Made by a program: the position numbers and the translations under genes. The notes under the pieces are model-generated. The model ran no database searches and was not told the origin of the DNA. It saw nothing but the letters and a program-made list of their open reading frames with translations. From a virus, in the IMG/VR virus record IMGVR_UViG_3300017917_003822, positions 1 to 64,000 of that record: a stretch of DNA of 64,000 nucleotides. One strand, written 5' to 3'. Positions 41,740 to 49,804 of the stretch are shown here, piece by piece. The stretch's first letter is position 1; the number at the start of each line of letters is the position of its first letter.

Positions 41740-42441
41740 ATGTTTACTAAGGATACCATACAAAATTTTCTATATTTCGATGTTGAAACTGCATCTCTTT
41801 ACCCATCACTCGATGAAATGTATAAAGAAAACTATAGATTATTTCACCTTTGGAAAAAGAGAGAGGAGTATTATAAAGGGGCTTATCCAAAGTTAGCTGA
41901 TTTGGATCCTGATGAAATATACAATCAAAAAGCAGGATTGGAACCAGAGTTTTCTAGAGTTGTTTGCGTTACATTTGGCTCTTATAGCGACGACGGCGAA
42001 AAGAGATTCATGTCATTCTCAGGTGAAGATGAGGTTGACATTCTAACTAAAAGTAACAAGGTTCTAAATAATGCTATGGTCAAAAATTGGAAATTGTGTG
42101 GCCATAATATAAAGGGATTTGATGTTCCATGTCTAGGTAAGAGAATGATATACAATGGAATAAATCCATCACCCAATCTAAGAACATGGGATAAAAAGCC
42201 GTGGGAGATGCCCTACGTTGACACTTCAGAGATTTTTTCCTTTGGTAGCTGGATTCATCAAAAATATTTAAGTTTGGATCTTTTGTCTTGTTCTCTGGGA
42301 ATACAATCACCAAAGGATGATCTTGATGGATCCAAAGTTAATTCCACTTATTGGATAGAAAAAGATTATGAAAAAATAGCAACATATTGCGAATCTGACG
42401 TTAAAACCGTAATGGATGTCATGGAAAAAATATGTTTTTGA
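41740..42441 (+). CDS. DnaQ-like 3'-5' exonuclease
   Basis: This 233-residue protein has the DEDD exonuclease motifs: YFDVETAS (DxE), CGHNIKGFDVPCLGKR with the Asp-containing ExoII motif, and YCESDVKTVMDVM as ExoIII with a Tyr-type spacing. It is related to the PolB-associated exonuclease family. It has its own putative promoter, and a terminator follows. It could proofread, process DNA or degrade host DNA. It is a single-domain exonuclease and not fused to a polymerase. Confidence 0.85.
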   Translation: MFTKDTIQNFLYFDVETASLYPSLDEMYKENYRLFHLWKKREEYYKGAYPKLADLDPDEIYNQKAGLEPEFSRVVCVTFGSYSDDGEKRFMSFSGEDEVDILTKSNKVLNNAMVKNWKLCGHNIKGFDVPCLGKRMIYNGINPSPNLRTWDKKPWEMPYVDTSEIFSFGSWIHQKYLSLDLLSCSLGIQSPKDDLDGSKVNSTYWIEKDYEKIATYCESDVKTVMDVMEKICF

Positions 42442-42466
42442 AGTAAATAAAAAACACTAATACATT

Positions 42467-42505
42467 AAAAGCTTTTCTCGATATATAGAGAAAAGCTTTT
42501 TTTTT
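42467..42505 (+). terminator. Intrinsic terminator with GATATATA loop
   Basis: AAAAGCTTTTCTC and GAGAAAAGCTTTT form a perfect 13-bp stem; the loop is exactly GATATATA. A T-run follows to 42505. The loop coincides with a late promoter box for the next gene, so the two signals share the same DNA. Confidence 0.9.
42480..42488 (+). promoter_or_regulatory. Putative late promoter box GATATATAG in terminator loop
   Basis: The box is 27 nt before the GTG start at 42507, in the normal range for the other late boxes, and sits in the loop of the terminator. Confidence 0.6.
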
Positions 42506-42506
42506 A

Positions 42507-43322
42507 GTGGATACAGTATTACAATTTACGGAATTTTTAAATAACAGGAATAGCTTACTCAACGAAAGGGAAATAAACCCGTTCTATCACGATGAGTTGA
42601 ATCCGGTTTTTTGGACAAAGAAAAAGGATAGATCTGGTAACGATAAATGGGTCTTTGATCAGAGAGTAAGAAGGAAGTTGCTTCGCATAGCTAAGGAATT
42701 TTTTAGTGAATTTGAAAATATCCTGAAGGAAAAGGATATAGTTGATGTTCAGCTTACTGGGTCTCTAGCTAATTATAACTACACTGATTTCTCGGATCTT
42801 GACGTTCATATCATAGTCAATCTTAAGGGCATTGATGATGATAATCCCCAAATACTTAAAAAAGCCATAGACGGAGTAAGATTTGCATGGAATTTAAGAC
42901 ATGATATAACCATTAGAGGATATGACGTTGAATTGTATATACAGGATAAAGACGAACCCCACACAGCATCGGCTCTTTTCTCTTTACAGGATAATGAATG
43001 GATAAAATCTCCAATATATGATCCACCTGCTGTGGATGAGAGAGACGTTGAGAAAAAATACAACGGTATAGTTGCCGACATTGAACAGTTACATTCGAGA
43101 TTAATGGTCGATTCTATATTACCAACCAACGCTAGACAACTTTATAAAAGATGCATAAAACTTAAAACTAAGATCTTCAAGATGAGAAAAGAAGGTTTAG
43201 CCAAAGGTGGTGAAATGTCGATAGGAAATTTAGCTTTTAAAAAGCTCAGAAATGAGGGATATATAGAAAAATTGATAACTATCATATCAAAGTCATACGA
43301 CAAGATTTACACAGAAAAATAA
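42507..43322 (+). CDS. Nucleotidyltransferase-fold protein with putative packaging leader
   Basis: This 271-residue protein starts at GTG 42507, right after the terminator T-run. The first 20 residues (MDTVLQFTEFLNNRNSLLNE) match the leader and Leu-Asn-Glu cleavage-site pattern of the candidate internal proteins. The core has GSLANYNYTDFSDLDV (Gly 85-Ser 86, Asp 97, Asp 99) and a third acidic residue in YDVELY (Asp 140), the minimal nucleotidyltransferase signature. A helical C-terminal part follows. It might nucleotidylate a host target after injection; the target is unknown. Confidence 0.78.
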   Translation: MDTVLQFTEFLNNRNSLLNEREINPFYHDELNPVFWTKKKDRSGNDKWVFDQRVRRKLLRIAKEFFSEFENILKEKDIVDVQLTGSLANYNYTDFSDLDVHIIVNLKGIDDDNPQILKKAIDGVRFAWNLRHDITIRGYDVELYIQDKDEPHTASALFSLQDNEWIKSPIYDPPAVDERDVEKKYNGIVADIEQLHSRLMVDSILPTNARQLYKRCIKLKTKIFKMRKEGLAKGGEMSIGNLAFKKLRNEGYIEKLITIISKSYDKIYTEK

Positions 43323-43330
43323 GATAAAAA

Positions 43331-45940
43331 ATGATTATATTATTACCCAAGAAGGCTGAATATAAGATAGGTGAGGATTTCCCCTTTTTAACTGTCCCTC
43401 TAGAGATGGAAAATTCAGAAAATGCATCATTTGAGGATTTCCAATGGTGGTCAACTTCAGAGGATTTTCAGAAATGGCTAAAGAATAATCCTAGAGAATG
43501 GGTAGCTGATTCTGAGAATATGCAAAAATATGGTGATTTAACATCATATCTTAAGGAAAATTACGGGTTAAATATCGATCAATTGGACGTTGTTATTAAT
43601 GAAGAAACTGGTGTGGTTTCGTTTAGTGATTTTTCCAAACTGAATGAGCAGACTTCAGGTAAAGCTGATGAGGATCCAAAATACAGAGAAGCAATAAAAT
43701 TTCACTTTGCATACAATAAACTTAGATCCGAGGGTAAAATTGATGAAACTTTAAGTCCTACTGAAATTCCGGTTGGAAGTGATAAAGCAATTTTTGTTTG
43801 CGGCGAAGACCCAAATACCGGAGATAACATTTTAGAAACTTTAAAAGCAGTTAGAGCAACTGGTTTTAGTAAAACCAGCAGCGATTCTAAGATCACTTTA
43901 TTGAAAGTTTCGGAAATGGTACCCGGAGGTCCTATAGCTGATGATGAAACTGCTGAGGGTCTAACTCAAAGAATTATACAGGACGCATCAATTCTTGCTG
44001 CAATGGGAGGAGCTGGTATAGTTCTTTTCGGAGCTCTTAAATTAGCAGGAAGTGCTTGGGCAGGTAACAGACTACTAAAAACCATATCAGGATTTACTCC
44101 GGCTGGAAAGGCGGCGGCTCAAGCTTCTAAGGGAGCTGGATGGATGAGTAAATTTAAATCTTATTCTAGTGCTGGTATAAAGAGTCTATGGGGAACTGCT
44201 AAAGATATGGCTTTGCTTAAAAACACTAGAACTGTGGGCTCTGCGGTAGCTAGAGGAGCCAGAGGAGCCAAAGCAGCATACACTTTGGGTAAAGTTGGAC
44301 CAAAGGGTGCACTAAAAGCTTTTGGTAAAGGTCTAAGTAGAGGAGCTACTCAGGGAGGAGCTAAATTGATTCCTTTTGTCGGTGAGGTTCTGATGGTTGT
44401 TGATGCTGTTGGATCTACTTGGAACTGGTTTAGCGATAAACAGGCACCTAAATACACGGAGGTTAAGGAATTTGCCCATAATGAGATGGACCCTAAGAAA
44501 CTTCCTATTGGCGTTCCTATTACTATTTGTTGGTCTCAGCCAGCTGGTGGTGGATGGGGAAGTGTTACTAGTTTCTTATTCAATAACGAAACCAGAACAA
44601 CCGCTGAATTCATAAAAATTGCGGACAAGAATAACTATTCCATTCTTATATTAACTCAGGTTAACTCTAAAGCTGTGCAGAAACAAATAGCCGAACACGA
44701 TTTGGTTTTGATTGCTCTTGATAATAATGATATCGTAAATGATCAGGGAGGATTTCTAAACACGGTGGCAAGAGTTTTTGATAACGAGGATCTTGATTTT
44801 AAAATATCATATGTTGATGGTATATCTAAAATAGCAACTATTTTTAATTTTCAGGGAATGTGCGACTGGAGCGTTTTAGAGGAAGCTATGCAAAATGCAT
44901 CAGATCAGCTCATAGTATCTGACACGAGTGCTCCTGCAACTTATGAGTTCTATTATGAGGATTCTGAAGATAATATAATTAATGTATCGGGTAGACTTAT
45001 GACCGATGAGGAATTAAGATCAACATCTCAATCAGATATAGAGAAAATATTCCTACCCAAGGATGACAAAACCCCATACGGTACCAATCCGGGTGAAAAA
45101 TCGAAAGATTCTAAGAATGAAAGTGAAAATTTAGTAGGCTATAACTTACTCGTCAATGAATCCGGTGTGATAACAAATTTTGGTGACTTTAATAGGAGAT
45201 TGGATTCAATCGATCCAGATCAGATTAATGAAAAAGAGGGATCAGGTGATCAGATAAAACTTGATCGGGATCAATTATCCGGACCTGCTAAGGTTGCAAT
45301 CTATTGGGTAACTGACAGAGAATATGCTGATCCGGATCTTAGAAAATATAAAGCTGGTTTATTTACAAACTTTACGATAGAACCTAAGGATTATGATGCT
45401 AAGAAGGGTCAATCCATAGAAGTGGAGGTTAATACTGTTAATGAGGATATAGAAAATCCAAAAAGAGGTATTTACACATTCAAGAAAGTTAAGGATGAAG
45501 ACAATAAGAAGGAGGAAGATGGTAAAATCGTAAAAGTAACAAAACCTAAAACCGAAGAGGATGACAAAGTAACAGCTCAGGATTCGGGTACTAGCGTATC
45601 TGATGATTACTATATCAAGGTTGATCCTAAGGACGTCCAGATCAAGGATAGAAGAAGTTCCACGGTAATTAGGGATAATTCCGTAACTGGTGGGATAAAT
45701 TTAATTGACAAATTCCTTACAGATAAAGAGAAGGAAGTATTGGGTATACAAGATTGGAAAGCTATTACTTTCGCTAAAGCTCTACAAGACAATAGAGGAG
45801 ACGTAGTTGAAGTTAAGTTAAAGAACAGATTTGCAGCTTTCGGTGATAAAACAAGAAAATATAGAGTTACTGATGGAGAATCTTTCCAGATAGCTAAGAA
45901 TTTCGCTTCTGAGGTTGAAGAAAGAATAAAATATGAATAA
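43331..45940 (+). CDS. Large late protein with hydrophobic Gly/Ala-rich core, candidate internal protein
   Basis: This 869-residue protein contains SFSDFSKLNE near residue 105 and NFGDFNRRL ... QINE near 620, resembling the leader and cleavage pattern of the candidate internal proteins. If cut there it would yield separate parts. Residues about 215-370 are rich in Gly, Ala and Lys, with hydrophobic segments (ILAAMGGAGIVLFGALKLAG, LIPFVGEVLMVVDAVGSTW), like pore-forming or membrane-active sequences. The remainder is alpha/beta with no known motif. It might cross or perturb membranes during DNA entry; this is inference. Confidence 0.6.
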   Translation: MIILLPKKAEYKIGEDFPFLTVPLEMENSENASFEDFQWWSTSEDFQKWLKNNPREWVADSENMQKYGDLTSYLKENYGLNIDQLDVVINEETGVVSFSDFSKLNEQTSGKADEDPKYREAIKFHFAYNKLRSEGKIDETLSPTEIPVGSDKAIFVCGEDPNTGDNILETLKAVRATGFSKTSSDSKITLLKVSEMVPGGPIADDETAEGLTQRIIQDASILAAMGGAGIVLFGALKLAGSAWAGNRLLKTISGFTPAGKAAAQASKGAGWMSKFKSYSSAGIKSLWGTAKDMALLKNTRTVGSAVARGARGAKAAYTLGKVGPKGALKAFGKGLSRGATQGGAKLIPFVGEVLMVVDAVGSTWNWFSDKQAPKYTEVKEFAHNEMDPKKLPIGVPITICWSQPAGGGWGSVTSFLFNNETRTTAEFIKIADKNNYSILILTQVNSKAVQKQIAEHDLVLIALDNNDIVNDQGGFLNTVARVFDNEDLDFKISYVDGISKIATIFNFQGMCDWSVLEEAMQNASDQLIVSDTSAPATYEFYYEDSEDNIINVSGRLMTDEELRSTSQSDIEKIFLPKDDKTPYGTNPGEKSKDSKNESENLVGYNLLVNESGVITNFGDFNRRLDSIDPDQINEKEGSGDQIKLDRDQLSGPAKVAIYWVTDREYADPDLRKYKAGLFTNFTIEPKDYDAKKGQSIEVEVNTVNEDIENPKRGIYTFKKVKDEDNKKEEDGKIVKVTKPKTEEDDKVTAQDSGTSVSDDYYIKVDPKDVQIKDRRSSTVIRDNSVTGGINLIDKFLTDKEKEVLGIQDWKAITFAKALQDNRGDVVEVKLKNRFAAFGDKTRKYRVTDGESFQIAKNFASEVEERIKYE

Positions 45941-45959
45941 TTCTAAAAAAATGTAAAAA

Positions 45960-45975
45960 ATACTGAAATCAGTAT
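45960..45975. promoter_or_regulatory. Perfect 6-bp palindrome abutting a late promoter
   Basis: ATACTG and CAGTAT flank AAAT and end immediately before the GATATATAAG box at 45977. No T-run follows, so it is not a normal terminator. It could be an operator or a weak hairpin. Confidence 0.35.
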
Positions 45976-45976
45976 C

Positions 45977-45986
45977 GATATATAAG
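45977..45986 (+). promoter_or_regulatory. Putative late promoter box GATATATAAG
   Basis: The box lies 34 nt upstream of the protease/scaffold ATG at 46011 and should also drive the capsid protein gene, which has no box of its own. Confidence 0.7.
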
Positions 45987-46010
45987 AAACATAAAAAAGA
46001 AGATATAAAA

Positions 46011-47960
46011 ATGCCAACAACTCAAAAATTGAACGAAGATTTGGTCTTTATTCTTGAAAGACAGAACACAATTCTCGAATCTAAGAAGACAGATTCTGAA
46101 GAGTATGTCTTAGAAGGTACTGCTGCTGTTTTCGGAAAAGAAAATAATAACAACAGGATCTATGAAGAGGCTGAATATTTACCTCATTTAAATTACCTTA
46201 AAGACAAAATAGCTCAGAAAAGGTTAGTTGGTGAATTAGATCACCCTGAGAAATTTGATGTCTCATTAAAGAACATCTCACATATCATTACTGACCTTAG
46301 CTATGATAAGCCGAGCAGAGAAATCAAAATTAAGGTGAGACTTCTGGACACCCCAGCGGGTCAAATTGCTAAAAAGCTAGTTGATGCTGGAGTTCCTTTA
46401 TCGATATCGTCTAGAGCTGCTGGAGCAGTTGGTAACGATAAGAAAGTACAAATCAAAAAAATATTCACGTACGATTTAGTTGCAGACCCTGGATTTCAGG
46501 ATGCACAATTAGAAAGAGTATATGAGAGTGCAGGTTATACATTTGAAGAATTCTTTCAAATGAGAAACAATAGCATCTTATCTGATCTAGTTTGTGTAAA
46601 TGAATCATTAGGTCTAGAAAATGAATCTTCAGTGAAGATATATAAAGTTGAAAACAACGAAGAATTCAACAATCTCGTATCAAAATCAGACAAAAATAAA
46701 ACAATCCTCATGGAGAATAATGAATTTGTTACTGCGAAAGAACTTAACGAATATTCAATTTTCTTGAAAAAAGAAATGGATTCGATGAAGACTACATTGG
46801 CAGAAATTAAAGAACAGAAAGAAAAAATAAGCGAATCAGCTGGAGAATCTAACACATCTGAGTTAGAAGAAAGAGTAGCAAAACTTGAAAAGTACTCTGA
46901 ATATCTTGCTGAAAATTTGGACAATGCTATTAAATACGGTGAGTATTTAGCAGAGAATCTTGATTCAAGCATCAGTTATAGCAAATACTTAGCTGAAAAC
47001 CTGGATAAAAATATTTCTTATTCTAAATATTTAGCTGAGAATGTAGATAAATCTATCTCTTATTCTGAATATGTTGCTGAGAGCGTTGATAAGTCTATCG
47101 AGTATTCCAAATATCTTGCTGAAAAAGTAGATCAGAACATTCAATATTCTGAGTATTTAGCAGAGAATTTAGATAAAGGTATTGCTTACAGCGAATATCT
47201 AGGAGAAAACTTAGATAAAGGTATTGCTTATACTGAGTATGTTGCTGAAAAATTAAATGATGGCATTGAATATTCTGAGTATTTAGGTGAAAACTTAAAT
47301 AAAGCGATCCAATATTCTGACTATTTAGCAGAAAATCTTAACAGAGGATTAGATTATTCTGAATATTTAGCAGAAAAAGTTAAAAGATCTATCTCTTACA
47401 GTGAATATATAGCAGAAAACGTTAACAACGGAATAATGACTAATAAGGAATCTTTAAGAGAAAGTGTTGATCTTTCAGCTCAAGCAGGTTTAAATGAATC
47501 TGGATTTGCTGGAGATTACAATAATCTTTCATCACAAATTGATAGTTTGATAGAATCAGTTAAAACACAAAAAACTGAATCAAATATAAACGAAGCTTCT
47601 AGATCAATAGAAGCACCAGCCGACACACAAAAGGCAGAAGCTCTTAACGAAGAGGAGAACACTAACAAAACTGGTCTTAAGTTTATCGACGAAATGCCTG
47701 AAGAATATGCACAGGTTTGGGAATCACTTAATGAGGGACATAAGCAATCAATTATTGCTCAAAGTAACTTCTATAGATTGGATACACCATACCAAATCAA
47801 AAACTTCTGGTCAACACGTCAACTTGGAACTAAAACAGTTGGAGTTCAAAAATTAGACGAGAGCGAAAACGTAGCTCAGACAAATGCAACACAAGCTTAT
47901 TCAAGTGATTACATGAATTATATAGCTTCTGCATTAGAGCAAAAATTCGTAAGACGATAA
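46011..47960 (+). CDS. Prohead protease-scaffold fusion (gp21-like plus coiled-coil core)
   Basis: This 649-residue protein has a gp21/U9-type prohead protease domain in residues 1 to about 185. The domain contains YVLEGTAAVFGKENNNNRIY, the catalytic His in GELDHPEKF, the Ser region LSISSRAAGAV and the FTYDLVADPGF motif. After a linker there are 13 tandem 14-residue repeats (YSEYLAENLDKGIA type, 46893-47438), a long helical array like a scaffold core. The C-terminus ends in SALEQKFVRR. T4 uses separate protease (gp21) and scaffold (gp22) proteins; here they are fused. The protein should self-process during maturation. It may start with a cleaved leader (KLNED). Confidence 0.85.
   Translation: MPTTQKLNEDLVFILERQNTILESKKTDSEEYVLEGTAAVFGKENNNNRIYEEAEYLPHLNYLKDKIAQKRLVGELDHPEKFDVSLKNISHIITDLSYDKPSREIKIKVRLLDTPAGQIAKKLVDAGVPLSISSRAAGAVGNDKKVQIKKIFTYDLVADPGFQDAQLERVYESAGYTFEEFFQMRNNSILSDLVCVNESLGLENESSVKIYKVENNEEFNNLVSKSDKNKTILMENNEFVTAKELNEYSIFLKKEMDSMKTTLAEIKEQKEKISESAGESNTSELEERVAKLEKYSEYLAENLDNAIKYGEYLAENLDSSISYSKYLAENLDKNISYSKYLAENVDKSISYSEYVAESVDKSIEYSKYLAEKVDQNIQYSEYLAENLDKGIAYSEYLGENLDKGIAYTEYVAEKLNDGIEYSEYLGENLNKAIQYSDYLAENLNRGLDYSEYLAEKVKRSISYSEYIAENVNNGIMTNKESLRESVDLSAQAGLNESGFAGDYNNLSSQIDSLIESVKTQKTESNINEASRSIEAPADTQKAEALNEEENTNKTGLKFIDEMPEEYAQVWESLNEGHKQSIIAQSNFYRLDTPYQIKNFWSTRQLGTKTVGVQKLDESENVAQTNATQAYSSDYMNYIASALEQKFVRR
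46893..47438 (+). repeat. 13 tandem 14-residue (42-nt) repeats in scaffold domain
   Basis: Thirteen units of the type Y-S-E-Y-L-A-E-N-L-D-K-G-I-x repeat without gaps in the protease-scaffold gene. The DNA units are diverged but plainly related. The 14-residue period equals two heptads, consistent with a coiled coil. Confidence 0.92.
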
Positions 47961-47990
47961 AAAATAAAACAAAAAAAAGTAAATAAAATC

Positions 47991-49709
47991 ATGAAATTGA
48001 TTAACGAACAAGAAATCTATGATACCTGGTCTCCGATTATCGAGAGCAAAGCAGGAATCACTGATTCAAGCAAAAAAGAGTGGTTAACTAAATATTGTCA
48101 CTATCACTCATTAAACGAGTCTGCTGGTGCATACCAATCATTAGGAGTTGTAAACGGTATGGGTGCTGTAGCTCCACCTGCTTTCCCTGGTGCTAACATC
48201 GGTGGTAATGCATTCTCAACTGGTGCTAATGCAGGTTTCTATAACCAAACTTGGCAAGGTTCAGGAGATAAATTCCCTTCATTGTTACCTTTAGCTATTC
48301 AGGTAGCTGCTAAAACAATCGGGTTTGATATCGTTCCTGTTATCCCTATGTCAGGTCCAACTGGTATCTTATCTTACTTAGATTATGTATACGCAGGTGG
48401 TAAATTAGCTGGTGCTACTTCAGCTGCTTCTGGAGACAGTTTATCTAAAGCTCCTGCAATGATTAAATTCCCTGTTTACCAAGGATCATCATCTGGTGCT
48501 ACTGGTGCTACAGCTGGAACTTTCACTGTTGGACAATCTTACACAGTAACTAACGCTGGTACATTAACTTTAACTTTCGTTGGACTTTCTAGAATTGATG
48601 GTTTCCCAATCTTCGAAATCACAAACATCACTGATGGTTACAACGTAGCTGCTATCGTAAATGGTACTTCTGTACAAGTTGGTTCTACTGGTATGTATAC
48701 TGGTACTTCAGCTTCATCTAACGGTTACGTTGCTCAGTTAGTTAAAGCTTTAGAAGATCACATCCAAGGATTCTCTGGTGCTGGTTTCAACAACGACGCT
48801 GATTGGCAAGGTCCTTATGTTGATGGTACTAAAACTTACAACCCAATGTTAAGAGGTGTTGGTGAGTCTAACTACTACAACTCAATGGGTCTTTCTACTT
48901 TCACTAAGTTCGTAGAAGCTGACACTTTCCAAGTTGCTGCTTCAGTTACAACTGAGCAAATCCAAGACCTTAACAAACAATTCGGTATCGACGTTATCTC
49001 AATGATCGAGAACGCATTAGTTAATGAGGTTTCACAAGCAATTAACAAGCACATCCTTTCAAGAGCATTTGCTTTAGGTTGGTCTAACCACGTTCAATTC
49101 AACAATGTTGAAAACCAAAACTTGAACTTGAACTTAGTACTTAACGGTTCTGCTGGTACTACTGCATCTTACGTTAACAAGTCTGATGTAAATGTATCTA
49201 TGGCTATCCCTGCAGGTCCTGCATCAACTTCTTTCGAGAACTTATCAACTTTACAAAGAAGATTATTCTCTAGAATCCTTGCAGCTGCAAACGTAGTAGC
49301 TAACAGAGGTAGAAGAGGTCCTGCTAACTTCATCGTAACAAACGCTGCAGTTGCAAGTGCACTTCAAGATATCTCTCAGTTCACTTTCGCTCCATTCTCT
49401 AACACTTTAACTCAAAATAACGGTACTTTATACCCTGTAGGTTCTCTTGCTGGTATGACAGTTTACGTAGATCAGAACATGAACTACTCCGATACTAGAG
49501 TATTAGTTGGTAGAAAAGGTGGTGATGATGAACCAGGTCTTAAATTCATGCCTTACATGATGGCAGAGTCAATTCAGACAATCTCTGAAGGTACAATGTC
49601 ACCTAAGATCGCAGTTAAATCTAGATACGCTCTAGTTGAAGCTGGTATGTTACCTGAAACTATGTACTTAACATTCTATGTTAATGTACCTGCTGGAGGT
49701 TTAGCATAA
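47991..49709 (+). CDS. Major capsid protein (gp23-like)
   Basis: This 572-residue protein follows the protease-scaffold gene by 30 nt, as gp23 follows gp22 in T4. The first 43 residues end in HYHSLNE with a likely protease cut before SAGAY, which would remove the leader as in T4 gp23. An HK97-like core follows, with VAAKTIGFDIVPVIPMSGPT, TKFVEADTFQVAASVTTEQI and the C-terminal RYALVEAGMLPETMYLTFYV. Codon usage is strongly biased to GGT, GCT, AAC, TTC and ATC, unlike its neighbours, as expected for a very highly expressed protein. Confidence 0.92.
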   Translation: MKLINEQEIYDTWSPIIESKAGITDSSKKEWLTKYCHYHSLNESAGAYQSLGVVNGMGAVAPPAFPGANIGGNAFSTGANAGFYNQTWQGSGDKFPSLLPLAIQVAAKTIGFDIVPVIPMSGPTGILSYLDYVYAGGKLAGATSAASGDSLSKAPAMIKFPVYQGSSSGATGATAGTFTVGQSYTVTNAGTLTLTFVGLSRIDGFPIFEITNITDGYNVAAIVNGTSVQVGSTGMYTGTSASSNGYVAQLVKALEDHIQGFSGAGFNNDADWQGPYVDGTKTYNPMLRGVGESNYYNSMGLSTFTKFVEADTFQVAASVTTEQIQDLNKQFGIDVISMIENALVNEVSQAINKHILSRAFALGWSNHVQFNNVENQNLNLNLVLNGSAGTTASYVNKSDVNVSMAIPAGPASTSFENLSTLQRRLFSRILAAANVVANRGRRGPANFIVTNAAVASALQDISQFTFAPFSNTLTQNNGTLYPVGSLAGMTVYVDQNMNYSDTRVLVGRKGGDDEPGLKFMPYMMAESIQTISEGTMSPKIAVKSRYALVEAGMLPETMYLTFYVNVPAGGLA

Positions 49710-49729
49710 TCTTAACCGATATAAATCAA

Positions 49730-49762
49730 GAAACCCTAGGATTAATCCTAGGGTTTCTTTTT
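49730..49762 (+). terminator. Strong intrinsic terminator after capsid gene
   Basis: GAAACCCTAGGAT and ATCCTAGGGTTTC form a perfect stem around a very short loop, followed by T residues. It ends the protease-capsid unit and lies 8 nt before the next late promoter. Confidence 0.95.
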
Positions 49763-49769
49763 GTGTGTG

Positions 49770-49779
49770 GGATATATAG
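49770..49779 (+). promoter_or_regulatory. Putative late promoter box GGATATATAG
   Basis: The box lies 34-35 nt upstream of the ATG at 49805, just after the capsid-gene terminator. Confidence 0.7.
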
Positions 49780-49804
49780 AACATAAAAAACAAATTGTTT
49801 GTAA

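Noticed and set aside
46556-46972. Long - strand frame of 138 residues opposite the protease-scaffold gene
   Set aside because: It mirrors the coding repeats and codon bias of the + strand gene, with Ser/Phe/Leu-rich composition typical of antisense shadows.
46893-47438. Regular 42-nt repeats resembling a CRISPR or minisatellite array
   Set aside because: The repeats are in frame, diverged in wobble positions, lack conserved repeats with unique spacers and encode 14-residue coiled-coil units.
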